Source of the DNA: JAFAHZ01 sp035656415
GTDB taxonomy: Bacteria > Vulcanimicrobiota > Vulcanimicrobiia > Vulcanimicrobiales > Vulcanimicrobiaceae
Direction of reading: 5' to 3'
NCBI GenBank assembly: GCA_035656415.1
Contig: DASRSM010000130.1
Span: 1 to 22,964 of the forward strand
DNA length: 22,964 bases
Made by a program: the position numbers and the translations under genes. Positions 5,864 to 12,675 of this stretch are shown here, piece after piece. Under the pieces are notes generated by a model. That model saw only the letters and a program-made list of their open reading frames with translations. It was not told the DNA's origin and searched no databases. Position 1 is the stretch's first letter. Every line of letters begins with the position of its first letter.

Positions 5864-6606
5864 GATTCGAGGGCAAGAGCGCGCTCGTTACGGGAGCGAG
5901 CCGAGGAATCGGGCGCGCCGTCGCCGTGGAGTTCGCGCGGCGCGGCGCCGACGTCGCGCTCGTCGGCCGTGACACCGCGGCCCTGGAAGAAACCGCCGCG
6001 CTGTGTGCGGCGGAACGTCCGGGTGCGTCGGCGCACATCTTTGCCGGCGACGTAACCGATCAAGCGTCGGTCGAGCGCGCGGTATCCGAAACGGTCGAAC
6101 GCTTCGGACGCGTCGATTTTGCGGTCGCCAATGCCGGCCAGTCGATTGACGCGTTGTTATTGCGTTTAAAAGCAGAGACGATCGATCAGATGCTCAACGT
6201 GAATTTGAAATCTGCTTTTTATCTTTGCGGTGCGGTTGCAAAACCGATGATGAAGCAGCGTTCCGGGTCGATCGTGCTCGTTACGAGCATCGTCGGAATC
6301 ATGGGCAATGCAGGTCAAGCCGCATACGCGGCGTCGAAGGCGGGTCTCATCGGGCTCTGCAAGTCGGTCGCAAAGGAGTTGGGTTCGAGGAATATAAGAG
6401 TCAACGCCGTTGCTCCGGGCCTCATCGAGACCGCTATGACCGAAAAAATGCCCGACACCGCAAGGGAGTTCTTGATCAAACAGTCCGCTCTCGGCCGGCC
6501 GGGAAGGCCGCAGGACGTAAGCGGGGCAGTCGCCTTCCTTTGCTCCGATGCCGCAGGCTATATAACGGGGCAGACGCTCGTCGTTGACGGCGGCGTACTG
6601 ATGTAA
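5860..6606 (+). CDS. fabG: 3-oxoacyl-ACP reductase (FabG)
   Basis: This NADPH-dependent short-chain dehydrogenase reduces 3-oxoacyl-ACP in fatty-acid elongation. Length is 248 residues, standard. It has the cofactor motif TGASRGIG (residues 11-18), NAG at 91-93, Ser143, the YxxxK pair Tyr156/Lys160 in YAASKAGLIG, and the VNAVAPGLIETAMT loop. The C-terminus YITGQTLVVDGGVLM is the classic FabG ending. Genome context (fabD upstream, acpP 18 bases downstream) supports fabG over other SDRs. The start codon overlaps the fabD stop as ATGA. Confidence 0.97.
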   Translation: MRFEGKSALVTGASRGIGRAVAVEFARRGADVALVGRDTAALEETAALCAAERPGASAHIFAGDVTDQASVERAVSETVERFGRVDFAVANAGQSIDALLLRLKAETIDQMLNVNLKSAFYLCGAVAKPMMKQRSGSIVLVTSIVGIMGNAGQAAYAASKAGLIGLCKSVAKELGSRNIRVNAVAPGLIETAMTEKMPDTAREFLIKQSALGRPGRPQDVSGAVAFLCSDAAGYITGQTLVVDGGVLM

Positions 6607-6624
6607 TCCAGATAAGGAGACGTA

Positions 6625-6879
6625 ATGTCAACCACCTTAGATAAAGTCAAGAAGATCATCGTCGAGCAGCTCGGCGTGGACGAATCCGAGGTAACGCCCG
6701 AAGCGTCGATTACCGACGATCTCGGCGCGGACTCGCTCGATCAAGTGGAGCTGGTGATGGCTTTCGAGACGGAGTTCAATATCGATATTCCCGACGAAGA
6801 AGCCGAGAAGATCAAGACCGTCGGCGATGCCGTCAAACGCATCGACGAAGCGACGGCGGGATCGTCGGCGAACGCGTAA
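6625..6879 (+). CDS. acpP: Acyl carrier protein
   Basis: This 84-residue acidic helical protein carries growing acyl chains on 4'-phosphopantetheine. The attachment site is Ser37 in LGADSLDQVELVMAFE, and the recognition helix II and helix III (NIDIPDEEAEKIKTVGDAV) match the family. It has a good Shine-Dalgarno (AAGGAG, 7 bases before the ATG), the strongest in the fab part of the operon, fitting the high ACP demand of cells. The stop TAA is immediately followed by the TTG start of ffh. fabF, which often follows acpP, is absent here. Confidence 0.97.
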   Translation: MSTTLDKVKKIIVEQLGVDESEVTPEASITDDLGADSLDQVELVMAFETEFNIDIPDEEAEKIKTVGDAVKRIDEATAGSSANA

Positions 6880-8217
6880 TTGTTCGATCAGCTTAGCGAG
6901 CGTTTAGGCGCGATCTTTTCGCGCCTGAGCGGACGCGGAAAGCTTAGTGAAGGCGACGTCAACGAGGCGATGCGCGAAGTTCGCATTGCGCTCTTGGAGG
7001 CGGACGTTTCGCTTGGCGCTGCCAAGTCGTTCGTCGCGCGCGTCAAGGAAAAGGCGATCGGTGCGAACGTTTTGGAGTCGCTGACGCCCGCGCAGACGAT
7101 CGTCAAGATCGTCCACGAGGAACTCGTCGATCTCCTCGGCGGCGCTCAGGCTCGCCTGCAGTTCTCCGACGCACCGCCGTCGGTGATCATGCTCGTTGGA
7201 TTGCAAGGTTCGGGCAAGACGACGCAGGCCGCCAAACTCGCGTTGCGGCTCAAGGAGCAAGGCCGCCGCACGCTGCTCGTTGCCGCCGACGTTTACCGTC
7301 CCGCAGCAATCGATCAGTTGATAACGCTCTCGAAGCAGATCGATCTTCCCGTGTACGAACGCGGTACTCAGGATCCGGTCAAGACGGCACGGGAAGCGGT
7401 AGCCGAAGCGCGCCGGCTTGGGCTCTCGACCGTCATCGTGGATACGGCGGGCCGGCTGCAGATCGACGATGCGTTGATGGAAGAACTGGAGCGTATCAAA
7501 GCCGCAATCGCCCCGAAAGAAATTCTTCTCGTCGCGGACGCGATGACGGGTCAGGAAGCGACCAACGTCGCCAAAGGTTTTCACGATCGGCTAGGCATCA
7601 CCGGCGTCATTCTTACGAAGATGGACGGCGACACGCGCGGCGGCGCCGCACTGTCGATTCACGCCGTTACCGGCGCGCCGATCAAGTTCGTGGGCGTCGG
7701 CGAGAAAGTCGGAGCTCTCGAGCCGTTCTATCCCGATCGGCTGGCTTCGCGAATTCTCGGCATGGGCGACGTGCTCACCCTCATCGAGAAAACGCAGGGG
7801 CTGTATTCGACGGAACAAGCGAAGCAGCTCGAGGAGAAGTTTCTCAAGCAAAGTTTTACACTAGACGATTTTCTCGATCAGATGCGCCAGGTGCGCAAGC
7901 TCGGATCCATGACCGATATCTTGAAGATGGTTCCGGGCCTCTCGCGCGCGCTTCCCAAAGACTTCGAGATCCCCGAGAAAGAAGTCAAGAAGATCGAGGC
8001 GATCATCTGCTCCATGACGCGGCGCGAGCGCCGCAAACCCGATTTGCTCAACGGGTCGCGCCGCAAGCGCATCGCCTTGGGCTCGGGCACACAAGTTTCC
8101 GACGTGAACCGTCTCGTCAAACAGTTCGAGCAGTCGCGTCAGTTAATGAAGCAGATCGGCGGCGGCAAGAAGCGGCGCTTTATGCCCAAGCTGCCCGCAG
8201 GAATGCTTCAGCAATAA
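6880..8217 (+). CDS. ffh: Signal recognition particle protein Ffh
   Basis: This GTPase binds signal sequences and 4.5S/6S SRP RNA and hands ribosomes to FtsY at the membrane. Length is 445 residues. The domains are N (1-~95), G with the P-loop GLQGSGKTT (107-115), DTAGRLQ (188-194) and TKMDGDTRGG (246-255), and M (~300-445), with the RNA-binding segment LNGSRRKRIALGSGTQVSDV. The start is TTG, directly abutting the acpP TAA, with no clear Shine-Dalgarno, so it is probably translated by coupling. The downstream ATGs are too deep in the N domain. The M-domain tail (GGGKKRRFMPKLPAGMLQQ) is short and methionine-poor compared with many Ffh proteins. Confidence 0.97.
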   Translation: MFDQLSERLGAIFSRLSGRGKLSEGDVNEAMREVRIALLEADVSLGAAKSFVARVKEKAIGANVLESLTPAQTIVKIVHEELVDLLGGAQARLQFSDAPPSVIMLVGLQGSGKTTQAAKLALRLKEQGRRTLLVAADVYRPAAIDQLITLSKQIDLPVYERGTQDPVKTAREAVAEARRLGLSTVIVDTAGRLQIDDALMEELERIKAAIAPKEILLVADAMTGQEATNVAKGFHDRLGITGVILTKMDGDTRGGAALSIHAVTGAPIKFVGVGEKVGALEPFYPDRLASRILGMGDVLTLIEKTQGLYSTEQAKQLEEKFLKQSFTLDDFLDQMRQVRKLGSMTDILKMVPGLSRALPKDFEIPEKEVKKIEAIICSMTRRERRKPDLLNGSRRKRIALGSGTQVSDVNRLVKQFEQSRQLMKQIGGGKKRRFMPKLPAGMLQQ

Positions 8218-8241
8218 CCACCTCGCAGTAGAAAGCACATT

Positions 8242-8538
8242 ATGGTCAAGATCAGGTTGCGCCGTATGGGCGCAAAGAAACAGCCAACGTACCGTTTCGT
8301 CGTGGCCGACGCACGCTCGCCGCGCGACGGACGGTTCATTGAAATCCTCGGTCACTACAATCCGCGCACCGAGCCGAGAACGATCGTCGTCGACGAGGGC
8401 AAAGCCAAAGAGTGGCTGTTAAAGGGCGCGCAGCCGTCGGTGACGGTTCGCCGGCTCTTCGCTGAAAAGGGTATCATGGACCGCGGTCCGATGCCCACCA
8501 CCAAGCGCAAGCCCAAGAACGAGAAGGGCGGCTCCTAA
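8242..8538 (+). CDS. rpsP: Small ribosomal subunit protein bS16
   Basis: The 98 residues match bS16: MVKIRLRRMGAKKQPTYRFV at the N-terminus, then VVADARSPRDGRFIEILGHYNP, and a basic disordered end. bS16 is an early-assembly protein of the 30S subunit. It lies 24 bases after ffh, a conserved neighbourhood (ffh-rpsP-khpA-rimM). Its TAA overlaps the next ATG (TAATG), so it is coupled to the KH-domain gene. Confidence 0.97.
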   Translation: MVKIRLRRMGAKKQPTYRFVVADARSPRDGRFIEILGHYNPRTEPRTIVVDEGKAKEWLLKGAQPSVTVRRLFAEKGIMDRGPMPTTKRKPKNEKGGS

Positions 8539-9047
8539 TGAGCGCGTTCGACGACGAGTTCGGACTTTTCGGCGAAGGCTCCGACGAGCTCGAGCGTCGG
8601 CCGACCTTGGGCGCTCGCAAAATCGCTACGAGCGAAACCGTCATTGACGACGTCGAACCGGAAGACGAACAGCCTCGCCGGCAGCCGCGCGGCGACCGGC
8701 CTCCGCATCGCGGGCGAGAGCAAGGCACGCGCCGGCAGAAAGACTCCTCGCAAGATCCGTGGGCGGGACATCGCCGCGCGACGGATCTTCTGGGGTTCGT
8801 TGCGCGCAAGCTCGTCGCCAAGCCCGATGAAATCGAAGTCGAGCTCTTCATGGACGAAGAGAGCAAACCGGTCATCGAACTGGTGGTCGACCCGGAAGAT
8901 CTCGGGAAGGTGATCGGACGCAACGGCCGTGTCGCGCACGCGCTGCGAACGATCGTGCGTGCGACCGCCGAAGGGCGCGTCTCGGTCGATATTCTCGACA
9001 CCGACGAAGCCGCCGATGGCTCCGAGGAGCAACAAGAAGACGAGTAA
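8538..9047 (+). CDS. khpA: KhpA-like KH-domain RNA-binding protein with long N-terminal extension
   Basis: Residues ~80-155 are the KhpA KH domain: RATDLLGFVARKLV, ELVVDPEDLGKVIGRNGRVA with the GxxG loop in IGRNGR (126-131), and a VSVDIL end. KhpA usually has about 75-80 residues and pairs with KhpB (Jag) in small-RNA binding and cell-wall control. Here ~80 residues precede the domain: first acidic (MSAFDDEFGLFGEGSDELE), then Arg/Pro/Gly-rich (RRQPRGDRPPHRGREQGTRR), a style seen in disordered RNA-binding tails. The tail after the domain is acidic. The start ATG overlaps the rpsP stop, so translation should begin at the extended start. The end overlaps rimM by 32 bases. Confidence 0.9.
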   Translation: MSAFDDEFGLFGEGSDELERRPTLGARKIATSETVIDDVEPEDEQPRRQPRGDRPPHRGREQGTRRQKDSSQDPWAGHRRATDLLGFVARKLVAKPDEIEVELFMDEESKPVIELVVDPEDLGKVIGRNGRVAHALRTIVRATAEGRVSVDILDTDEAADGSEEQQEDE

Positions 9048-9531
9048 CGAGCTGCCGGTAGGACGTATCGCCGGCGTCTTCGGCATTGCGGGCGAGCTCA
9101 AATGCGATCCGAGCAACGCGGGTCGCATCGTCTTTTCTGTGGGGACGGAACTGCGCTGCGATCTCAACGGCGTTTCGCAAGCGGTTCGTCTTCGAAGCGT
9201 GCGCGCGCACAAGGGGCGGTTTCTCGTAACGTTCGAAGGCGTGACCGATGCAGACGCGGCGCAACGCTTCGCGGGAGCGATGCTGTACGCACCGCGCGAG
9301 CGCATTCCGGCGGACGAAGGCGAGTTTTTCGACGAAGATCTCGTAGGCTGCGCGGTCGTCGGCGTCAACGGCGAAACGTATGGCGACGTCGAGCGCGTCG
9401 AACACTATCCTTCGAGCGACATGCTCGTCGTGCGCGGACGGCTCGTGCCGATGGTGGCTGCAATCGTGCGCACGATAGATGCTCAGGCGCAGCGGATCGT
9501 CATCGATCCGCCGGCGGGACTGCTCGACTAA
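9016..9531 (+). CDS. rimM: Ribosome maturation factor RimM
   Basis: RimM helps mature the 30S subunit by acting on the 16S 3' domain and on uS19. Length is 171 residues from the ATG at 9016, the usual length. The RimM barrel begins with LPVGRIAGVFGIAGELKCDP, followed by the RFLVTFEGVTDADAAQ segment; the PRC-barrel half has EGEFFDEDLVGCAVVGVNG and PSSDMLVV. The start is inside khpA, so the genes overlap by 32 bases. trmD and rplS, which commonly follow, are missing: the next gene is on the other strand, its stop directly abutting the rimM stop. Confidence 0.95.
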   Translation: MAPRSNKKTSNELPVGRIAGVFGIAGELKCDPSNAGRIVFSVGTELRCDLNGVSQAVRLRSVRAHKGRFLVTFEGVTDADAAQRFAGAMLYAPRERIPADEGEFFDEDLVGCAVVGVNGETYGDVERVEHYPSSDMLVVRGRLVPMVAAIVRTIDAQAQRIVIDPPAGLLD

Positions 9532-10617
9532 CTAACTGTTATCGGGGTGGGCGGCGGCGTAGGCCGCAACGGCAGCATCGATCGCGGCTTTGGCGTTGTT
9601 GCCTTTACCGACCTGAGTGTCGAGGACGACGCCGAAGCACGTGTAGATCTGAAGCGTGAAGTCGACTTCATGCCCCTTTTTGGGCATGTTTTCGGCGAGA
9701 GTACCGCTCGCGATCGTGTTGTTGCGGTTAGAACCGCAAATCGAATCGGCCGCTTTTGCGACGCTCTCCTTGACGCCCGTAATGGACGCGTTGTATTTGC
9801 GCGCCATGGCGAAATACAGCTCGTTGGTCGCGCTGCTGAGATCGCTCGCAGAAACCGAGCCGGTCGCTAAAACCGGGGCAACGATCACGCCTCGCGACGG
9901 CTTTGCGCCCGCCGGTATCGGGGTTGGCGTCGCCGCGGCGTGATGATGGAATACGGAGTCGACGATGGCACTGATGCCGCCAAGTTTCATTTGCGCGCCG
10001 TTGGTGGCCGTCGGCGCGGGCGTCTTGGAAGAGGTCGACGCAATGCTCTGCGTACCGCGATTCGTGTAGGCTTCAATGACGGCGCGCGCTTGAAGCGACT
10101 GCGACGCGACGTCGCCGACGCTAAAAACCTGTGCCGTTTGCGAGTAGAGAATGACGCCGCTGTCGACGCTGACCACCTGTTCGACGACCGATGCGGTTTC
10201 GCCGATCGGCGTGACGTAACCGCCGATGTAAAAGTCGGCATGCTGCTGCTTCGCGTACGTTTGATAGTCGCTGCGGGCAACTTTCGGGGGAACGGGCAAC
10301 ACGTTGATGCCGCCGGACTGCGTCATCGCCTGCGAAAGAATCTGCGAGATCGCGGCCCCGATCTTGGGGTCGGCACCGGCTTGCGTTTCGAACGGATAGA
10401 TCAACACGGTCGGCGTTCCCCCGATGGGCTTGGGCGACGACGACGGGGACGCCGAACCTCGCGGCGATGCGGAGCCTCTCGGCGAAGCCGAGGCCGGTGA
10501 GAGCTTTGCTGATGAAGTCGGCGACGTAGTCGGTGACACGGTCGGCTGCGGCGAAGGGGCCGCGGCCATTAAGGCGAGCGAGGTAACGACGAGCAACAAC
10601 GGGACGAACCGGCGCAC
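9532..10617 (-). CDS. Secreted protein with Ser/Pro linker and a TolB/CsgG-like amino-terminal fold (putative)
   Basis: The product is 361 residues from a GTG at 10617. It opens with a signal peptide (RRFVPLLLVVTSLALMAAA), then a Thr/Ser/Pro linker containing the repeat SASPRG (about residues 20-65). Next is a domain starting TPTVLIYPFETQAGADPKIG and continuing with AISQILSQAM and DFYIGGYVTPIG, which resembles the open sheet of TolB-N/CsgG-type proteins (phrase VLPFxxxxDPxxG). A second Pro-rich segment (AATPTPIPAG, about residues 230-240) separates a further domain rich in Ala. Function is unknown; an envelope role is inferred from the signal peptide. The gene ends against the rimM stop and is the last of a minus-strand operon with the hydrolase 10 bases upstream. 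Confidence 0.7.
   Translation of the reverse strand: MRRFVPLLLVVTSLALMAAAPSPQPTVSPTTSPTSSAKLSPASASPRGSASPRGSASPSSSPKPIGGTPTVLIYPFETQAGADPKIGAAISQILSQAMTQSGGINVLPVPPKVARSDYQTYAKQQHADFYIGGYVTPIGETASVVEQVVSVDSGVILYSQTAQVFSVGDVASQSLQARAVIEAYTNRGTQSIASTSSKTPAPTATNGAQMKLGGISAIVDSVFHHHAAATPTPIPAGAKPSRGVIVAPVLATGSVSASDLSSATNELYFAMARKYNASITGVKESVAKAADSICGSNRNNTIASGTLAENMPKKGHEVDFTLQIYTCFGVVLDTQVGKGNNAKAAIDAAVAAYAAAHPDNS
10445..10498 (-). repeat. Degenerate 18-bp tandem repeat in the linker of the secreted protein
   Basis: Three units of 18 bases (10445-10462, 10463-10480, 10481-10498) encode successive SASPRG-like hexapeptides. Units differ at several positions, so this is an old, diverged expansion rather than a fresh one. 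Confidence 0.6.
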
Positions 10618-10627
10618 TAGGGTCCTT

Positions 10628-11320
10628 TCAACGAGGGAAGCATCGTTCTTCGAACGCTCGCAGTGCGGCGTTCGTTTCTTCCGGGCGCTCGACCATGGCG
10701 AGGTGACCGGCGTCGGGCACTATTCGCGCTTCCGCACCCGGTACCCGGTCGCCGAACCATTGCGCGAAATTGGGCGGTGTGAGCACGTCGCGCTCGCCCG
10801 TCAACGCCAGCAGGGGAACGTGCAGGTCTACGATGCGCTCGGTAGCATCGAATGCATCGCACGCGCGGAAATCGCGTATCGTTTGTCGTTGTCCGACGCG
10901 CAGCATCGTGGCGATGGCCGCATCGATACGGTCCGGATCCGGCCGAGCAAAGAACATCGTCGCCAGCCGGCGCGCCGCTGCTGGGAAATCGGCTTCGAGG
11001 CTTTCGAAGATGGCCGGGGCGACGCGCAAGCGTACGCCCGATCCGAGCAACACGATCGCGCGGAGCGCAGGCAGCGCGCGTAGCGCGAGTTCTAACGCAA
11101 TGGCACCGCCCATCGAGTTGCCGCACACGATGACGTCCCGAAGCGATAGCCGATCGATCTCGCCGGCGACTGCGTCGGCAAACGCAGCGATGGTGCCGGG
11201 ACCTTCACGACCGTCGGCGTGCCCGGGAAGCGTAAGGGCGATCGAGCCGTTGAAGGCCGCGACTTGTGCGGCGAAGGCGTCGCCGGTACAGCCCGATCCG
11301 TGAATGAAGAGATAGCGCAT
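10628..11320 (-). CDS. Alpha/beta-fold hydrolase
   Basis: The 230-residue protein is a short, complete alpha/beta hydrolase. The oxyanion-hole region is FIHGSG (residues 5-10), the nucleophile Ser69 is in CGNSMGGAI, the acid is Asp178 in TGERDVLTP and the base is His206 in PDAGHLAMVERP. It belongs to the broad AB-hydrolase-1/6 group (esterases, lactonases, MenH-like enzymes); the substrate cannot be told from sequence. The ATG at 11320 shares its first base with the stop of the YihY gene (TAATG), so the two are translated in a coupled way. A functional link with envelope transport is possible but unproven. Confidence 0.92.
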   Translation of the reverse strand: MRYLFIHGSGCTGDAFAAQVAAFNGSIALTLPGHADGREGPGTIAAFADAVAGEIDRLSLRDVIVCGNSMGGAIALELALRALPALRAIVLLGSGVRLRVAPAIFESLEADFPAAARRLATMFFARPDPDRIDAAIATMLRVGQRQTIRDFRACDAFDATERIVDLHVPLLALTGERDVLTPPNFAQWFGDRVPGAEARIVPDAGHLAMVERPEETNAALRAFEERCFPR

Positions 11321-12147
11321 TAACTTGCCTCGCTGATAGCCGGCACGCGATCGACGCCGCGGAGCGCGGACATCGCCGCACTGTATTCGGCTCCATAGAG
11401 AAAGATGCAGCCGATGAAATAAAACCAAAGAAGAAGCACGAGCGGCGCGGATAACGCGCCGTAGATGTGCGTAAAATCGACGTGCGTCGTGTATTGCGCG
11501 AAGGCGAGCTGAACGACGGGCCACGCGATGGCGACGACCGTCGCTCCGCGTATGGCAAATCCCCAGGAAACGCCGCGATTGGGAAGCCAGCGATAAAGCG
11601 CGACGGTCACGATAAACACGAGCGCGATCGAGATGAGATACGCGAGAACGTGCGTGATGCGTGCCGGGTCGCTGACGCCGCTCGCGGCGAAAACAATCGC
11701 GATCACGACGGGAAGTCCAATAGCCGCAATGAGCAGCAAGCCGGTTAACGGGAGCATGACGAACGACAGCGCGATGTTATGCACGAGCGGCCGCCCCTTT
11801 GGAACGCCGAGCGCGCGATCGAGCGCGAAGGCCATGCCCATAAAAAGATTCTTGCCGGACCATAAGAGTACGATCAGCGCGATGAAGCTCGTAATGCCCC
11901 GGCTGTAAATGTACGTGCTGAGATTGGCGGCGACGTAGTCGTGCAGCGCCGGTGCGAGCGTATCGAAAAACGCGAGGGTTCGGTGCTGCGCGTACGGCAA
12001 GACGAGCGTCGCGCCGCTGAGCGCGAGAACCGTGAGAGGGAAAAGTGCGAACAACGCGTTGAACGCGAGCGCCTGTGCCAAAAAGGCACAGCCATCGCGG
12101 GAAAAACGGATGCCGCCTTCACGCAATGCGGAGATGAATCGCGCCAT
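11320..12147 (-). CDS. YihY/BrkB (UPF0761) family membrane protein
   Basis: The protein has 275 residues and about six transmembrane helices, with the characteristic ALAFNALFALFPLTVLAL segment near the start, IALIVLLWSGKNLFMGM, and the LLLWFYFIGCIFLYGAEYSA end. The family, once mis-described as ribonuclease BN, is of unknown biochemical function in most bacteria. The ATG at 12147 is preferred; a GTG at 12186 would overlap the start of the divergent plus-strand gene. It begins a minus-strand operon with the hydrolase and the secreted protein. The 20 bases between the two divergent start codons leave little room for promoters. Confidence 0.92.
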   Translation of the reverse strand: MARFISALREGGIRFSRDGCAFLAQALAFNALFALFPLTVLALSGATLVLPYAQHRTLAFFDTLAPALHDYVAANLSTYIYSRGITSFIALIVLLWSGKNLFMGMAFALDRALGVPKGRPLVHNIALSFVMLPLTGLLLIAAIGLPVVIAIVFAASGVSDPARITHVLAYLISIALVFIVTVALYRWLPNRGVSWGFAIRGATVVAIAWPVVQLAFAQYTTHVDFTHIYGALSAPLVLLLWFYFIGCIFLYGAEYSAAMSALRGVDRVPAISEAS

Positions 12148-12167
12148 TCGATGCGGTATATCGCTTA

Positions 12168-12644
12168 ATGGTGCCGGTATTCCCACCGCCCGCCCCGGTC
12201 ACGATGCTCGTCGACGGGCGCCCTCTGCCTACGTATTTTAGCGCGTACGTTGCCGACGGCCGCGTCTTCGCGCCGCTGGAGCCCGTGCTGCTGCGTTTAG
12301 CGGATCGTGCGTGGATCGAGGGTTCGACGCTCGTTATTCAGCGCGACGGTCGCATCGTGCGCGTGCTGTTGCCCGGCGGCGACCGCAGCGAGGCGGCTTA
12401 CGTTCCCGTGGGGCCGCTGCTTCGCGGCCTCGGTGACGCCATCGCCTACGATGCGAAGCGTCGCCTGCTGGAAGTCTGGACCGTATCTTCCACCGTCACG
12501 CTGCCGACGCCGTATGATGCGAGCGCTCCCACCTCGCCCCCACGTGCCGTGTTTACGCCCCAGCCGGTAGCCACGCCGCGACCGGTATGGAGCGGCCCAC
12601 CGCTCCCCCGCAGAACGCCGCTGCCCCTTCCTCCCGGCGCGTAG
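12168..12644 (+). CDS. Copper amine oxidase N-terminal (stalk-like) domain protein
   Basis: In 158 residues, the segment MLVDGRPLPTYFSAYVADGR, then VFAPLEPVLLRLADRAWIEG and STLVIQRDGRIVRVLL, fits the copper-amine-oxidase N-domain-like repeat that many Gram-positive and related bacteria carry on secreted proteins. A second half-repeat reads AAYVPVGPLLRGLGDAIAYD. The remaining ~50 residues are Pro/Thr-rich, like a wall or envelope linker. No signal peptide is visible from the ATG at 12168, and the frame closes at 12135 upstream, so export would need another route or the start is wrong. The function is unknown; such domains usually mediate surface contacts. It lies 31 bases before mscS-like and is probably co-transcribed. 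Confidence 0.7.
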   Translation: MVPVFPPPAPVTMLVDGRPLPTYFSAYVADGRVFAPLEPVLLRLADRAWIEGSTLVIQRDGRIVRVLLPGGDRSEAAYVPVGPLLRGLGDAIAYDAKRRLLEVWTVSSTVTLPTPYDASAPTSPPRAVFTPQPVATPRPVWSGPPLPRRTPLPLPPGA

Positions 12645-12654
12645 CTCCGCCAAT

Positions 12655-12670
12655 GTGGGTAAGAGCCCAC
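12655..12670 (+). other. Small hairpin just before the MscS start
   Basis: GTGGG (12655-12659) pairs with CCCAC (12666-12670) around a 6-base loop. It ends 5 bases before the ATG at 12676. It could affect initiation, or be a chance 5-bp stem. Confidence 0.3.
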
Positions 12671-12675
12671 CTGGC

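Noticed and set aside
6904..7584. A 226-codon open frame antisense to ffh
   Set aside because: It is the complement of the N and G domains of a clear Ffh; Arg/Asp-rich composition is typical of shadow frames in GC-rich DNA.
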